Position numbers and translations under genes: made by a program. A DNA stretch of 64,000 nt from Moritella sp. JT01 (GTDB lineage: Bacteria; Pseudomonadota; Gammaproteobacteria; Enterobacterales; Moritellaceae). The DNA lies in NCBI RefSeq assembly GCF_001574435.1, contig NZ_LOCN01000018.1, positions 1 through 64,000 on the forward strand, in the 5' to 3' direction. The notes under the pieces were generated by a model that did no database searches, was not told the DNA's origin, and saw only the letters and a list, made by a program, of their open reading frames with translations. Of this stretch, positions 35,436-44,578 are shown piece after piece. Positions within the stretch are counted from its first letter, which is position 1. Every line of letters begins with the position of its first letter.

Positions 35436-36659
35436 CTAGGCTGGAAGATTATTTCGTGATGAACGAGGAAGACTGGTTGGCTGTGACCCCGGCAACTTGA
35501 TCGTGAGTGTAATAATAAGCGAGATGACTAATAGCCCTAACATAAGATAGAAGGTTGCCGCAAACCCACCGAACACTGATGCAACGATAGAACCAATGAT
35601 ACTGCCAATACCAAAACCAAGGTAAATTAAGCCATAGTTTTTTGTCAGGTTGTTTAAGCCGAAGAAATCACTGATCAATGATGGGAACACGGTGATAGTG
35701 CCACCAAAACTAAAAGCGATACATACCAAGGCAAAGTAGAAACTGAACATACTTTGCTCAGCAAAAAGTAATGCAGATACGCCAGCTAAGCAGATAAACA
35801 GTGCAATTGCGATCACTTTAATACGACTAACACTATCTGAAAGCACCCCTAGTACTAAACGACCACTTAGATTAGCAATGGCAATAATCGCAACCGAACT
35901 TGCAGCAACCGCCATAGGTAAATGCTCATAACCCTCGCCGATATCTTTAGCGACACCAATAACATACAAACCGCTCATGCAAACTGTTAAAAACACCAAT
36001 GCCAGCATCCAAAACTGTGAGCTTTTCACAGCCTCTGCGAGGGTGTAATCACGAACAGGCGTTGCATCTGCCATTTGTGGTTCTTGCTTGGGTGCGTCTT
36101 TCATCATTAGACCACCAATAATAACCATGACCATGGCAATTAACCCCCAAGTATTAAAGGTACTTTCTAATCCACTATTGGTTAGGAAATACATATTAAT
36201 ATATTTAAAACCAAGACTGCCTAAACCGTATGCACCAATGGCACACGCAGAGACCAAACCTTTACGCTCGGGAAAGAGTTTCACACAATTAGATAGAGTC
36301 ATCAGGTAACCAGTACCATCGGCAAAGCCCACTAACAAACCCGCGAATACATACAGTAAGATCAGGTTCGAAGCATAGGCGGTTAGCGATAAGCTCGCAC
36401 CCAGTAATAAACCCGCGCAAATGGTCACTTTACGCACACCGAAACGTTCTTGCAGTTTGCCAGATAATGATGATGCAATGGCTAACGATAAACTTAAAAT
36501 ACCAAAAGAAAAAGCCACACGGCTAACCGGCACAGATAACTTATCTGCCAGTTGTGAATTAAATAGACTCCACGTATACACCGACCCTAATGCAAATTGG
36601 GTGATGATAGTGCCAAGCAACGTAAATAGTCGATCTCGGTTTGATATTTGAGTCGTCAT
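35436..36659 (-). CDS. yhjX: YhjX-type MFS transporter (OFA family)
   Basis: This 407-residue, 12-helix major-facilitator transporter aligns from memory with E. coli YhjX over nearly its whole length: GTIITQFALGSVYTWSLFN, FPERKGLVSACAIGAYGLGSLGFK, MKDAPKQE, FGGTITVFPSLISDFFGLNN and YGLIYLGFGIGS. YhjX is induced by pyruvate through YpdA/YpdB and is in the oxalate/formate antiporter family. The ypdB-like and ypdA-like genes lie directly upstream, and a YpdB-type operator sits 113-143 bp before the start. GGAG is eight bases upstream. The transported compound is probably a small carboxylate. Confidence 0.9.
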   Translation of the reverse strand: MTTQISNRDRLFTLLGTIITQFALGSVYTWSLFNSQLADKLSVPVSRVAFSFGILSLSLAIASSLSGKLQERFGVRKVTICAGLLLGASLSLTAYASNLILLYVFAGLLVGFADGTGYLMTLSNCVKLFPERKGLVSACAIGAYGLGSLGFKYINMYFLTNSGLESTFNTWGLIAMVMVIIGGLMMKDAPKQEPQMADATPVRDYTLAEAVKSSQFWMLALVFLTVCMSGLYVIGVAKDIGEGYEHLPMAVAASSVAIIAIANLSGRLVLGVLSDSVSRIKVIAIALFICLAGVSALLFAEQSMFSFYFALVCIAFSFGGTITVFPSLISDFFGLNNLTKNYGLIYLGFGIGSIIGSIVASVFGGFAATFYLMLGLLVISLIITLTIKLPGSQPTSLPRSSRNNLPA

Positions 36660-36771
36660 AGGTAAATCTCCAACGAATTGAAAAGCATGAAGGCGACGGT
36701 ATTGATCACCTTGTTAAGCCACTAAAATACGGGGTCCGCAGGAGATAACAATAGGCGGAAAACAATAAAAA

Positions 36772-36802
36772 ATGAGATGCAATGAGTACGGTATGAAGTG
36801 CA
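36772..36802 (-). promoter_or_regulatory. YpdB (PyrR)-type operator upstream of yhjX
   Basis: Read on the minus strand, TGCACTTCAT-N11-TGCATCTCAT closely resembles the E. coli YpdB site GGCATTTCAT-N11-GGCATTTCAT, with each half matching 8 of 10 and the same 11-bp spacing. A third, weaker copy (TGTAATTCAT, 7 of 10) lies at 36813-36822 and enters the ypdB coding end. The site is 113-143 bp upstream of the yhjX start. Confidence 0.7.
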
Positions 36803-36817
36803 ATATAACGGTATGAA

Positions 36818-37540
36818 TTACAATTTCATTAATTCACGAAATGCTTTTATATTGCTGCGACTGACGGGTATTTCACTGCCGATGTCACGCACTTTGAGTT
36901 GATAGGTACAGTTCAGCCAAGGGATGATCTCCTGAATTTTATCTATGTTTACACAGTAAGAACGATGACTGCGAAAAAAGCGCGGTTCAGGTAAGCGATT
37001 GATTAATTCACTCATGGTAAAAGGGACAATAAAAGCATCTTCTTTAGTAAACACATTAGTCACCTTCTCATTAGCTACCGCATAATAAATATCATCGATG
37101 GCGGTAACGAAAATACGGTTATCCTTAATCAAATTAATGGTTTTAGCTCTGACTTCTTCAGGCTGGATGGCTTGGCATTGGTGAGTCGCTTCTAACTTGG
37201 CTAATAGCCCAATAATACGCTTTTCATTCAGTGGTTTTAATAAATAATCAAAGGCCTCTAGTTCAAATGCATCCACTGCAAATTCTTTATAAGCGGTGGT
37301 AAACACAATATGTGGTTTTTCAGAAAATTGATGGATATTACGTGCGAGTAACATACCATCAATTGACGGTACATTAATGTCTAAAAAAGCGATATCGACC
37401 TTATTAGTTTGCAGATACTTAAAGGCTTCTAAACCATCATCAAAGGTAGCGATAATCTCGATATTACTATAGCGTTCAATTAAATATGTCAGTTCTTCCC
37501 TTGCTAAATATTCATCTTCGACGATCAGGGCTTTCAACAT
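36818..37540 (-). CDS. ypdB: LytTR-family response regulator (YpdB/PyrR)
   Basis: The protein is 240 residues with a receiver domain at the start (LIVEDEYLAREEL, D in IAFLDINVPS, K in LLKPL) and a C-terminal LytTR DNA-binding domain (FRSHRSYCVNIDKIQEI, ending IPVSRSNIKAFRELM). It should activate yhjX through the operator at 36772-36802 upon phosphorylation by YpdA. The start at ATG 37540 (GAAAGG 6-7 bases upstream) leaves a 26-bp gap after ypdA. Confidence 0.92.
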   Translation of the reverse strand: MLKALIVEDEYLAREELTYLIERYSNIEIIATFDDGLEAFKYLQTNKVDIAFLDINVPSIDGMLLARNIHQFSEKPHIVFTTAYKEFAVDAFELEAFDYLLKPLNEKRIIGLLAKLEATHQCQAIQPEEVRAKTINLIKDNRIFVTAIDDIYYAVANEKVTNVFTKEDAFIVPFTMSELINRLPEPRFFRSHRSYCVNIDKIQEIIPWLNCTYQLKVRDIGSEIPVSRSNIKAFRELMKL

Positions 37541-37566
37541 GCTGTTACCTTTCCTTTCTATTCTAT

Positions 37567-39243
37567 TCAATTCAATTCATTGACGTAAAATACTATTTCA
37601 GTGCCTTGCTCAAGACGTTTAATATACAAACCCTCACCATATAATAATAAGATCCGCTGATGCACATTCATTAAACCAATATGATGGCTTTCCATCGTGC
37701 CGTTATAGAGCTTATCAATGACGTGTTGGCTAATTCCTATCCCAGTATTTTGAATAGTGATTTTGAAGCGTTGCGCATCGCGCTTTACCGAAATATTGAC
37801 TTTACCGGGCTGGCAAGAAGGTTGAATACCATGCTGAATTGCATTCTCTACCAAGGGTTGAATCAATAAACAAGGAATAGTTGGATGCACATCATCAACA
37901 TCAAATATAACTTCGAGCTTATCACCAAATCGAGCTTGCTCAATAGCGACATAATCTCTTACTTGTTGTAATTCTTCTTGGATATCGATCAAGTCATTAT
38001 TACGTTCTAGGTTATAACGTAAAAAGTCGGCTAAATTGGCTATCAATTGACGGGCTTTATCGGGATTAATACGTACTAGTGTGGAAATGGCATTCAAAGT
38101 ATTGAACAAAAAGTGTGGGTTAATTTTACTTTGTAATGCAGAAAGCTCTGCTTTACTCGCCATGGTTTTCAACTGCTCAAGACGTGAAACTTCCATTTGA
38201 GTGGAAATCAGTTGCGATAAGCCGATGGTCATTTCACGTAATGACGGTCGAATACGGTGTGGTTGGCGATAAAATATTTTAAACGTACCGCTAACTACGC
38301 CGCTTTCCCACAATGGGATAATTAACAGCGAATGAAAGCCGTGTACATTAAGATTATTACTAATTATTTGTTCGCCCGTATTAACCGCCTGCTGGGTCAT
38401 TTCACTGATCTTGTGGTAAGTATCCAAGTAGTTTTTTTGACCAATACCAACATAAGCCAATACGTCTTTTACATCGGTAATAGCGACGGCGTCTGCATTC
38501 GTTTCTTTACGAATAATACTGCATACTTTGGTCAGCGAGTCGCGGTGATTATTGCGAAAGTAAGGTAAGGTTTTATTGGCGATATCGAGGGCAAGTTTTG
38601 CTTGTTTGGCGGCGATTAAATCTTTTTCGTCATCTAAATCTTGAACCAATTTGATAATAAGCCCAATGCATACAGCACCACCAATCATCGGCACGCTAAT
38701 GTGTTCAACAATCGTGTACGCGAGTTCCTTATCTTCAGATAGGATCACAATTAAAATCATGGTTAAAATCTCGCAGAGCATACCGACAATAATGCCCCAT
38801 TTTGCGTAAGATTTTTTGTGGCATCGAAAATGGATCCAAGTTGCTAATAATCCCGCAATCGTACTGGAAATTAAACAAGCTAATGATGTTGGTCCGTCCA
38901 TGTCGATAATATAGCGGTGTAAACCTGAAATAATGCCCGCAGGAATAGCCACCCAAGGACCAAAAATGATCCCACCAGATAAGACGGCAATAATGCGAAC
39001 ATTGATGAGAGACCCTTCAACATTGACACCCGTGTAGTTACTAAAAACAGCAAATAGAATGAAAAGTACCGAGATGAGGGCTGTTTCAACGGGGTTTCGT
39101 CGGGTTTTGATAACAATATGTTGGAATAAATTGGTGCGTGTTAAGAAAAATAATGCCATGAGCATCAGTGCTGCGCGCTCAAATACCGCCAGCAACATCA
39201 TAAATTGTTCGGTGTACACAGAGAAAAGCCTTAATTTCATCAC
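37567..39243 (-). CDS. ypdA: LytS-type pyruvate-sensing histidine kinase (YpdA/PyrS)
   Basis: This 558-residue membrane kinase matches E. coli YpdA closely from MLLAVFERAALML on: a five- to six-helix 5TM_5TMR_LYT sensor (NVRIIAVLSGGIIFGPWV), GAF-like region, His-kinase part with SKINPHFLFNTLNAI (His phospho-acceptor), and a C-terminal ATPase (VENAIQHGIQP, NTGIG). E. coli YpdA responds to extracellular pyruvate. Two methionines open the frame (39243 and 39240). It is transcribed together with ypdB and upstream of yhjX. Confidence 0.9.
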   Translation of the reverse strand: MMKLRLFSVYTEQFMMLLAVFERAALMLMALFFLTRTNLFQHIVIKTRRNPVETALISVLFILFAVFSNYTGVNVEGSLINVRIIAVLSGGIIFGPWVAIPAGIISGLHRYIIDMDGPTSLACLISSTIAGLLATWIHFRCHKKSYAKWGIIVGMLCEILTMILIVILSEDKELAYTIVEHISVPMIGGAVCIGLIIKLVQDLDDEKDLIAAKQAKLALDIANKTLPYFRNNHRDSLTKVCSIIRKETNADAVAITDVKDVLAYVGIGQKNYLDTYHKISEMTQQAVNTGEQIISNNLNVHGFHSLLIIPLWESGVVSGTFKIFYRQPHRIRPSLREMTIGLSQLISTQMEVSRLEQLKTMASKAELSALQSKINPHFLFNTLNAISTLVRINPDKARQLIANLADFLRYNLERNNDLIDIQEELQQVRDYVAIEQARFGDKLEVIFDVDDVHPTIPCLLIQPLVENAIQHGIQPSCQPGKVNISVKRDAQRFKITIQNTGIGISQHVIDKLYNGTMESHHIGLMNVHQRILLLYGEGLYIKRLEQGTEIVFYVNELN

Positions 39244-39419
39244 ATAAAAGATATTTACGCTGTGATTGTACCCTCGATATCAACTTCACTCTATTAATTG
39301 TTTGATTTTAAACATAATACTCTACATTATATTCAGAGTGATCAATGACATAGCCAAAATGGCGTTCGTCATCATCCCTGCTGCAACGCTTTAGGCTTAT
39401 TTATCTAGACGTTAGGACA

Positions 39420-40109
39420 TCAACTGGCAAATGAATTCACTTCATCATCGGTTAAATAACGCCACAGCCCGACTTCAACATCCAACTGTATCGCGCCAAT
39501 TTTTTCGCGATGTAAGCTCACCACCCGATTCCCTACAGCTGCAAACATACGCTTCACTTGATGAAATTTACCTTCGGTAATTGTCAGTAATACTTCTTTC
39601 GGTGATACAACCTCTAAGATTGCCGGACGTGTTAATTGCTGCTCACCTTGTAATAGTACGCCATGGGCAAATTTAGCGGCAACATCATCGCTAATTGAGC
39701 GAGATAAGCCAACACGATAGATCTTTTGGCAATGCTTGGTTGGGGTAATAATATTAAATGACCAACGCCCATCATCTGTTACCAATACGAGCCCAGTCGT
39801 ATCTGCATCTAAGCGCCCTGCAACATGTAATTCGGATGCATTAGCGACATCGATATAATTAAATAATGACGGGTAAGCTTCATCGATATTAGAGCAAATA
39901 GTATCAGCAGGTTTATGCATGAGGATATAACGAGACGCTCTTGCTGTCAGCGTCTTGCCATTTAAACAGATATGATTGTTTTCATGCACCTGCGTTGCCA
40001 CATCACAAACGACTGCGTTATTAACCGCGACACAACCACCACTTATCATAGCGGTTGCTTCGGTTCGGCTTAACTCAGTACTTTTACAAACAAATTTATC
40101 AAGGCGCAT
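39420..40109 (-). CDS. rsuA: 16S rRNA pseudouridine(516) synthase RsuA
   Basis: The 229-residue enzyme isomerises uridine 516 of 16S rRNA. An N-terminal S4 RNA-binding domain (MRLDKFVCKSTELSRTEA) is followed by the synthase domain with catalytic Asp in GRLDADTTGLVLVTDDG, KIYRVGLS and GKFHQVKRMF. Length and order are typical of RsuA. It stands alone. Confidence 0.9.
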   Translation of the reverse strand: MRLDKFVCKSTELSRTEATAMISGGCVAVNNAVVCDVATQVHENNHICLNGKTLTARASRYILMHKPADTICSNIDEAYPSLFNYIDVANASELHVAGRLDADTTGLVLVTDDGRWSFNIITPTKHCQKIYRVGLSRSISDDVAAKFAHGVLLQGEQQLTRPAILEVVSPKEVLLTITEGKFHQVKRMFAAVGNRVVSLHREKIGAIQLDVEVGLWRYLTDDEVNSFAS

Positions 40110-40396
40110 TAAACTAAATTCTTTATCAGATAAAGAGCGCTATTATCCTTGTTCAGCAGTAATAATCAAATTAGTGTAAAAACTCACAATCCGTACGAGG
40201 TAACATTACGCGACAATGATTCTGGTACTACTCGATATAATTGAATGATCCTAGCTTTATTATTCTGTTCTTCATTGTGAAAATATTCGTTGAGACATAC
40301 GCTTAAAATACCTCTAAAGGGGTTGTTAAATGATTAATGAAATACTCAATTTATATTTAAATCAACGTGAAAACTAATCATTAAAAGGAATTTAAT

Positions 40397-41218
40397 ATGT
40401 CGGCATATCAAGTACAAAACCAATGGGGTGGTACTTCAGCACCTTGGCAGCAAGGTTCAACATGGGTTCTAGGTGGTCGTGACAATCAGCTTGTAGTTAA
40501 CATAGACATCGAATCGAATGATAACGGTGAAACGTTTACCGGTGTTATCAATTACAAGAACGAAGGACCTATTGATTTTAGAGCCACTGCTGAATACGGT
40601 AATGCTTATCGCGCTCAAGTACGATGGGGTGGCGCTTCGGGTGACTGGCATGAAGATGGCATCTGGACCATTGGCGGCCGAGATAACCAAAAATGCATCA
40701 AGCTTAACGTAGAAACGAATAACAATACCGAAAACCTTGTTGGTATTATGGTTTATAACGGGGAAGGTCCTATTGGCTTTAAAGGCAATTTAACCTCTGC
40801 GTATACGGTTAAAAACCAATGGGGTGGTACTTCAGCGCCTTGGCACGAAGGTGGCACTTGGGTATTAAGCGGTCGTGATAATCAAAATGTTGTCTCTATG
40901 GATATCACCTCTCCCGATAATGGAAAAACATTCGAAGGTACGATGGTGTACGAAGGTGAAGGTGCTATTGGTTTTAAAGCTACACACATAATTGGCAATA
41001 CATTTGAAGTATACAATCAATGGGGTGGCACTTCAGCCCCTTGGCATCGTGGTGGCGATATGATCATCGGAGGCAGAAATAATCAACTCGTAATTCAATT
41101 AAAATTCACATCAGACAATGAAGGAAAACAATTAGTTGGTGAAATGACTTATCGTGGTGAAGGTGCAATTGGTTTTAAAGCCGAAATAGAGTTTAGTCGT
41201 GCGCTTGTAACTGAGTAA
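40397..41218 (+). CDS. OAA-type high-mannose lectin with four repeats
   Basis: The protein has 273 residues in four tandem repeats of about 67 residues, each opening near W-G-G-x-S-x-x-W and closing GEGxIGFKAT. It belongs to the Oscillatoria agardhii agglutinin homologue (OAAH) family, compact beta-barrel lectins that bind the branched core of high-mannose glycans; four-repeat members such as BOA form two barrels. Repeat 2 has SGDW in place of SAPW, so one sugar site may be altered. There is no signal peptide, so export is unexplained. An AAAGGA precedes the ATG. Repeats 1, 3 and 4 share near-identical DNA (GGGGTGGTACTTCAGC and variant), suggesting recent duplication. Confidence 0.9.
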   Translation: MSAYQVQNQWGGTSAPWQQGSTWVLGGRDNQLVVNIDIESNDNGETFTGVINYKNEGPIDFRATAEYGNAYRAQVRWGGASGDWHEDGIWTIGGRDNQKCIKLNVETNNNTENLVGIMVYNGEGPIGFKGNLTSAYTVKNQWGGTSAPWHEGGTWVLSGRDNQNVVSMDITSPDNGKTFEGTMVYEGEGAIGFKATHIIGNTFEVYNQWGGTSAPWHRGGDMIIGGRNNQLVIQLKFTSDNEGKQLVGEMTYRGEGAIGFKAEIEFSRALVTE

Positions 41219-41232
41219 ACATAATTAGTCTG

Positions 41233-41263
41233 CTTGCCCTTTAGCATGTGCAGAGAGGGCAAG
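41233..41263. terminator. Hairpin after lectin gene
   Basis: CTTGCCCT (41233-41240) pairs with AGGGCAAG (41256-41263), 15-nt loop, 14 bp after the lectin stop, followed by TTATATT. Confidence 0.65.
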
Positions 41264-41328
41264 TTATATTAATTACATCTAGCTTACTACGCTAAATACA
41301 CGGTTTTAAACAATAAACACCCACTCAT

Positions 41329-42249
41329 TTATAATAGCGACTCCAATCTTGGATTTAAGTGTACCTGCAACACTTCTAACACCTTTTTCCTTAACCACTG
41401 TAACGCTGGATCACGATCATTACGTAGGTGCCAAGACATGGATATCGGACCGGGTTCTAAATCAAAAGGTAACTTACGTACAACTAACTGGCCAGACTTA
41501 ACGCTGTCTAAGATCACAGGCAGCGGAATAGTCGTGATCAAATTGGTATTTTCAAGTAGCTTCGGCAAGTTATAGCAGTGATTCACAGTCATCGCGATAC
41601 GCCGCTCCAGACCTTGCTTGCTCAATATCGTATCAACACCTCCTGACGCATCACCTGACAATGACATCAATAAATGCTCCGCTTGCGCAAATGTTGTTAA
41701 GTCTAATGTTTGATTTACCAACGGATGTTCTGCCCGCATCGCACAGACAAAATGATTATCAAACAACCATTGCGTTTTCACTCGCTCATTACTGCCTTCG
41801 TAATAATCGAGCACCATATCAACATCGGCATCCAGCAATAGCCGTTCTCCGTTTACAGCATAGGGTACTGCGTGAATATTAATGTCAGGCGCTTGCTCCT
41901 CAATCAATTGCCGTAATGGCAGCCAAAATATATCAACCATCCAATCTGTAAGCGCAATACGAAAAGTGCGTTTAATACCACGAATATCAAATGCCTGCTG
42001 CTGAGAAGCACTTCTAATTGAATGTAACGGCGCTTCAATCTCTCGCCACATCGATTCCGCAAAAGGTGTCGGTCTTATCCCTCGCCCTTTTTTAACAAAT
42101 AATGGGTCCTGCCAAACATGGCGCATTCGAGAAACTGCATTCGACACAGATGGCTGTGTCATTGATAACCGTTGTGCTGCAAGCGTAATGGATTGCTCTT
42201 GCATGATGGCATCAAAAATAACCATCAAATTTAAATCTAGGTTGGCCAT
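41329..42249 (-). CDS. LysR-type regulator (LeuO-like)
   Basis: The protein is 306 residues with an N-terminal winged HTH (LNLMVIFDAIMQEQSITLAAQRLSMTQPSVSNAVSRMR) and a LysR effector domain. N-terminal NLDLNLMVIFDAI and PLFVKKGRGIRPT place it in the LeuO/NodD-like branch. The ATG at 42249 places the domain like its relatives. It is divergent from the broken oxidoreductase gene at 42397, probably its original target. Confidence 0.83.
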   Translation of the reverse strand: MANLDLNLMVIFDAIMQEQSITLAAQRLSMTQPSVSNAVSRMRHVWQDPLFVKKGRGIRPTPFAESMWREIEAPLHSIRSASQQQAFDIRGIKRTFRIALTDWMVDIFWLPLRQLIEEQAPDINIHAVPYAVNGERLLLDADVDMVLDYYEGSNERVKTQWLFDNHFVCAMRAEHPLVNQTLDLTTFAQAEHLLMSLSGDASGGVDTILSKQGLERRIAMTVNHCYNLPKLLENTNLITTIPLPVILDSVKSGQLVVRKLPFDLEPGPISMSWHLRNDRDPALQWLRKKVLEVLQVHLNPRLESLL

Positions 42250-42396
42250 ATCTCTGTATTGATTAAGTAAGGAATACAACCAGTGTAATTTAACATATTG
42301 ACAACATCAATATGTATCATCCAAACAATCAATTAGACGATATTAATTATTTTTGGCAAATTAACTACATCAACGAAACAAGACAAGGAAGGCATC

Positions 42397-43332
42397 ATGA
42401 AAGCTATTTATATCGAACAATACGGAAATGCAGACCAACTTACTTTAGGTGAATTAACCAAACCTGAAATTGCAGATAACCAAGTGCTAATTAAAGTACA
42501 TGGCGCGGCGGTTAATCCTGTCGATTGGATGGTACGAGAAGGATTTTTACAAAGCAGTGGTGAGCACCAATTACCTTTAATATTGGGGTGAGATGCGGCT
42601 GGTGAAATAGCGGAAATGGGCAAAGATGTTAACAATTTCAGCATCGGTGATGCCGTTTTTACTTATGCCCCAATTGCAAAACAAGGTGCTTACGCAGAGT
42701 ATATTGCCGTTGATAGTAACCTTGTTGCAACAAAACCAAAATCGATAGATACCCTAACAGCTGCCGCAGTACCACTGGCAGCAACAACAGCTTGGCAGTC
42801 TCTTGTATATGGCTGTAAATTAAAGGCTGGCGACAGGGTTCTTATTCATAACGCATCAGGAGGTGTCGGCAGCTTTGCAGTTCAAATTGCCAAATCACTT
42901 GGTGCTTATGTCATCGGCACCGCGTCTGCATCGAAAGCAGATTTTGTAAAAAATTTAGGCGTCGACGAATTCATTGATTACCGTACTCAACGCTTTGAAG
43001 ATGTGATTGATGAAGTAGATAGCGTACTTGCCGCCGTCGGTGGTGATGATATTTTACAACGTTCATTACAAGTCATTAAAAACGATGGTGAGTTAGTGTC
43101 TTTATTGGATGACGTCAATATCGCCCAGGCGGCAGAAAAAAACGTCAATGCACAGCGTTGGTGGGTGACACCTAACGCGGCCGATCTTCAAAGCATTGCG
43201 ACACTCATTGATAATGGCCAAATGAGCGTACACATAGATAAGATATTTCCATTAGAAGATGTTAAGCAAGCACATGCGTTAAGTGAGTCACAACGCGCGC
43301 GTGGTAAGATCGTGCTACAAATTATCGATTAA
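42397..43332 (+). pseudogene. Zinc-independent quinone oxidoreductase-like gene with a nonsense TGA
   Basis: This is a medium-chain alcohol dehydrogenase/quinone oxidoreductase with the cofactor-binding GDRVLIHNASGGVGSFAVQIAK segment, AVPLAATTAWQSL and ARGKIVLQ. The frame is interrupted by a single TGA (42589-42591) after PLILG, and the reading continues unchanged as DAAGEIAEMGKD. Homologues normally read PLILGWDxxG, so TGG (Trp) became TGA. About 311 residues in total would be intact. The break leaves 64 residues before the stop, and restart could only occur at an internal methionine without a good site. It may be a recent loss, or a sequencing difference. Confidence 0.85.
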
Positions 43333-43652
43333 TCCGCACCAACGAGCTTATAAGACACGACATATAGCTGCTCAATCCCGGGATAAATATCTTGGATCAC
43401 ACCTTTAAGCACTGCTAATGTCATGTTTTCTTGCTCAGCATGGTAATCAGCCAACTCAGTAAATAAAATGGGATCTACGGAGAGGATGGATAGTTGGCAA
43501 AATTCACGTCCACCTTCTAACGTAGAAACGGTCACCGTCGAACCTGGGACATAAAATTTTTCTGTTTCATCACGAATAGTAATGGTCTTTTTTCCAGAAA
43601 GAATATCGGTTTCAAAACGTTCGAAAAAGGTCATTGTGGTTGGTTGTGTCAT
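43329..43652 (-). CDS. yqfB: N4-acetylcytidine amidohydrolase YqfB (ASCH domain)
   Basis: This 107-residue ASCH-domain protein matches E. coli YqfB: TFFERFETDILSGKKTITIRDE, HAEQENMTLAVLKGVIQDIYPG and YVV at the end. YqfB hydrolyses N4-acetylcytidine to cytidine and acetate, with Lys, Thr and Glu as active residues (all in the motifs named). It converges with and overlaps the broken oxidoreductase by four bases. Confidence 0.9.
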   Translation of the reverse strand: MTQPTTMTFFERFETDILSGKKTITIRDETEKFYVPGSTVTVSTLEGGREFCQLSILSVDPILFTELADYHAEQENMTLAVLKGVIQDIYPGIEQLYVVSYKLVGAD

Positions 43653-43748
43653 GCGGAGTTCAACAATAAAAAAGAAGAGCTGACTATTATATCAAGAGAA
43701 AAGCGAATTAGACTAATATTAATAGCTAAAGGCAAGTGAAGAAAAACA

Positions 43749-43770
43749 CGGTGACTCTATTCAGTCACCG
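43749..43770 (-). terminator. Rho-independent terminator after the PACE gene
   Basis: CGGTGACT (43749-43756) pairs with AGTCACCG (43763-43770), 6-nt loop, followed on the minus strand by TGTTTTTC. It lies 15 bp past the PACE stop. Confidence 0.8.
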
Positions 43771-43784
43771 TCTTTTGAAGAGAT

Positions 43785-44207
43785 CTATTGGGCTGCCATC
43801 TCAGGCACTGGAAATAGCTTATCGTATGCCAAGTTATAGATATAAGCGTAAAACAAATAGAAAACAACCATGCCGATATCAAGCACAAACGCATCCCATA
43901 AGCTTAAGTCTAAAAACCACGCCATAAACGGGATAGTTAAAAACAGTAAGCCGCCTTCAAAACCGATGCTATGCACAATACGGATCAGGGTTGTTTTCGT
44001 CACGGTTCCCATTTTTTTCAACATGTATTTATCAAAACCAATGTTGTATACATAGTTCCAACCCGTCGCCACAACCGAAAACAATACGCCCATAGCACCG
44101 ACATGACCAAGCTCAAAACCTAACTGGCTTAATATACCCATAATCGCCACTAGGCCAATTATCTCAAATAAAATCGCGTGTCTAATACGGTCTAATCTTG
44201 TTCTCAT
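43785..44207 (-). CDS. PACE family efflux transporter (AceI-like)
   Basis: The protein is 140 residues with four TM helices in two PACE repeats: RTRLDRIRHAILFEIIGL and GTVTKTTLIRIVHSIGFEGGLL are the hallmark starts of the two halves; the E in FEIIGL fits the functional Glu of AceI. The family expels chlorhexidine and polyamine-like cations. It stands alone with its own terminator. Confidence 0.87.
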   Translation of the reverse strand: MRTRLDRIRHAILFEIIGLVAIMGILSQLGFELGHVGAMGVLFSVVATGWNYVYNIGFDKYMLKKMGTVTKTTLIRIVHSIGFEGGLLFLTIPFMAWFLDLSLWDAFVLDIGMVVFYLFYAYIYNLAYDKLFPVPEMAAQ

Positions 44208-44578
44208 CTTTAGTCCTCCACATCATCAATCTGTATGTCACAATCATTATCGTAATCATACTTTTATAAATATTTATTATGACGGCTATTCTATAGCGAA
44301 AAAACATAACTAAAAGTCAGTTTCCATCTGTTTTTCGGATACATTAAGCGGCAGTTCCCCCCTAACCTTACAAACACATACAAAAGATAATTAGTTAAAA
44401 GCACTATTTTTAGTATAATAACCCTGCATAACGGTAAGGTTAAATGAAATTAATGTGGCGCTAGATTCCATATAAATTCGACATTAAAGGTGTTAATATC
44501 GTAAGATACAAATATTGAACAATGTAATAAACCTCACTTTAAAATCTAAATAATAGCCCAACTAGGAATAACAAACTG
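44208..44578. other. Intergenic region between PACE and DUF535 genes
   Basis: This 371-bp divergent promoter region holds a TATAAT at 44414-44419, with TTAGTT 17 bp upstream, as a possible promoter for the rightward DUF535 gene. No gene or strong inverted repeat is seen. Confidence 0.35.

Noticed and set aside
40397-41218. DNA repeats in the lectin gene as a mobile or intergenic repeat element
   Set aside because: The repeats follow the protein's four-barrel-strand units in frame; they reflect internal duplication of a coding domain.
42589-42591. In-frame TGA as a selenocysteine codon
   Set aside because: Homologues have Trp (TGG) at this place, no hairpin of SECIS type is apparent directly after it, and the protein family has no selenoenzymes that I know.
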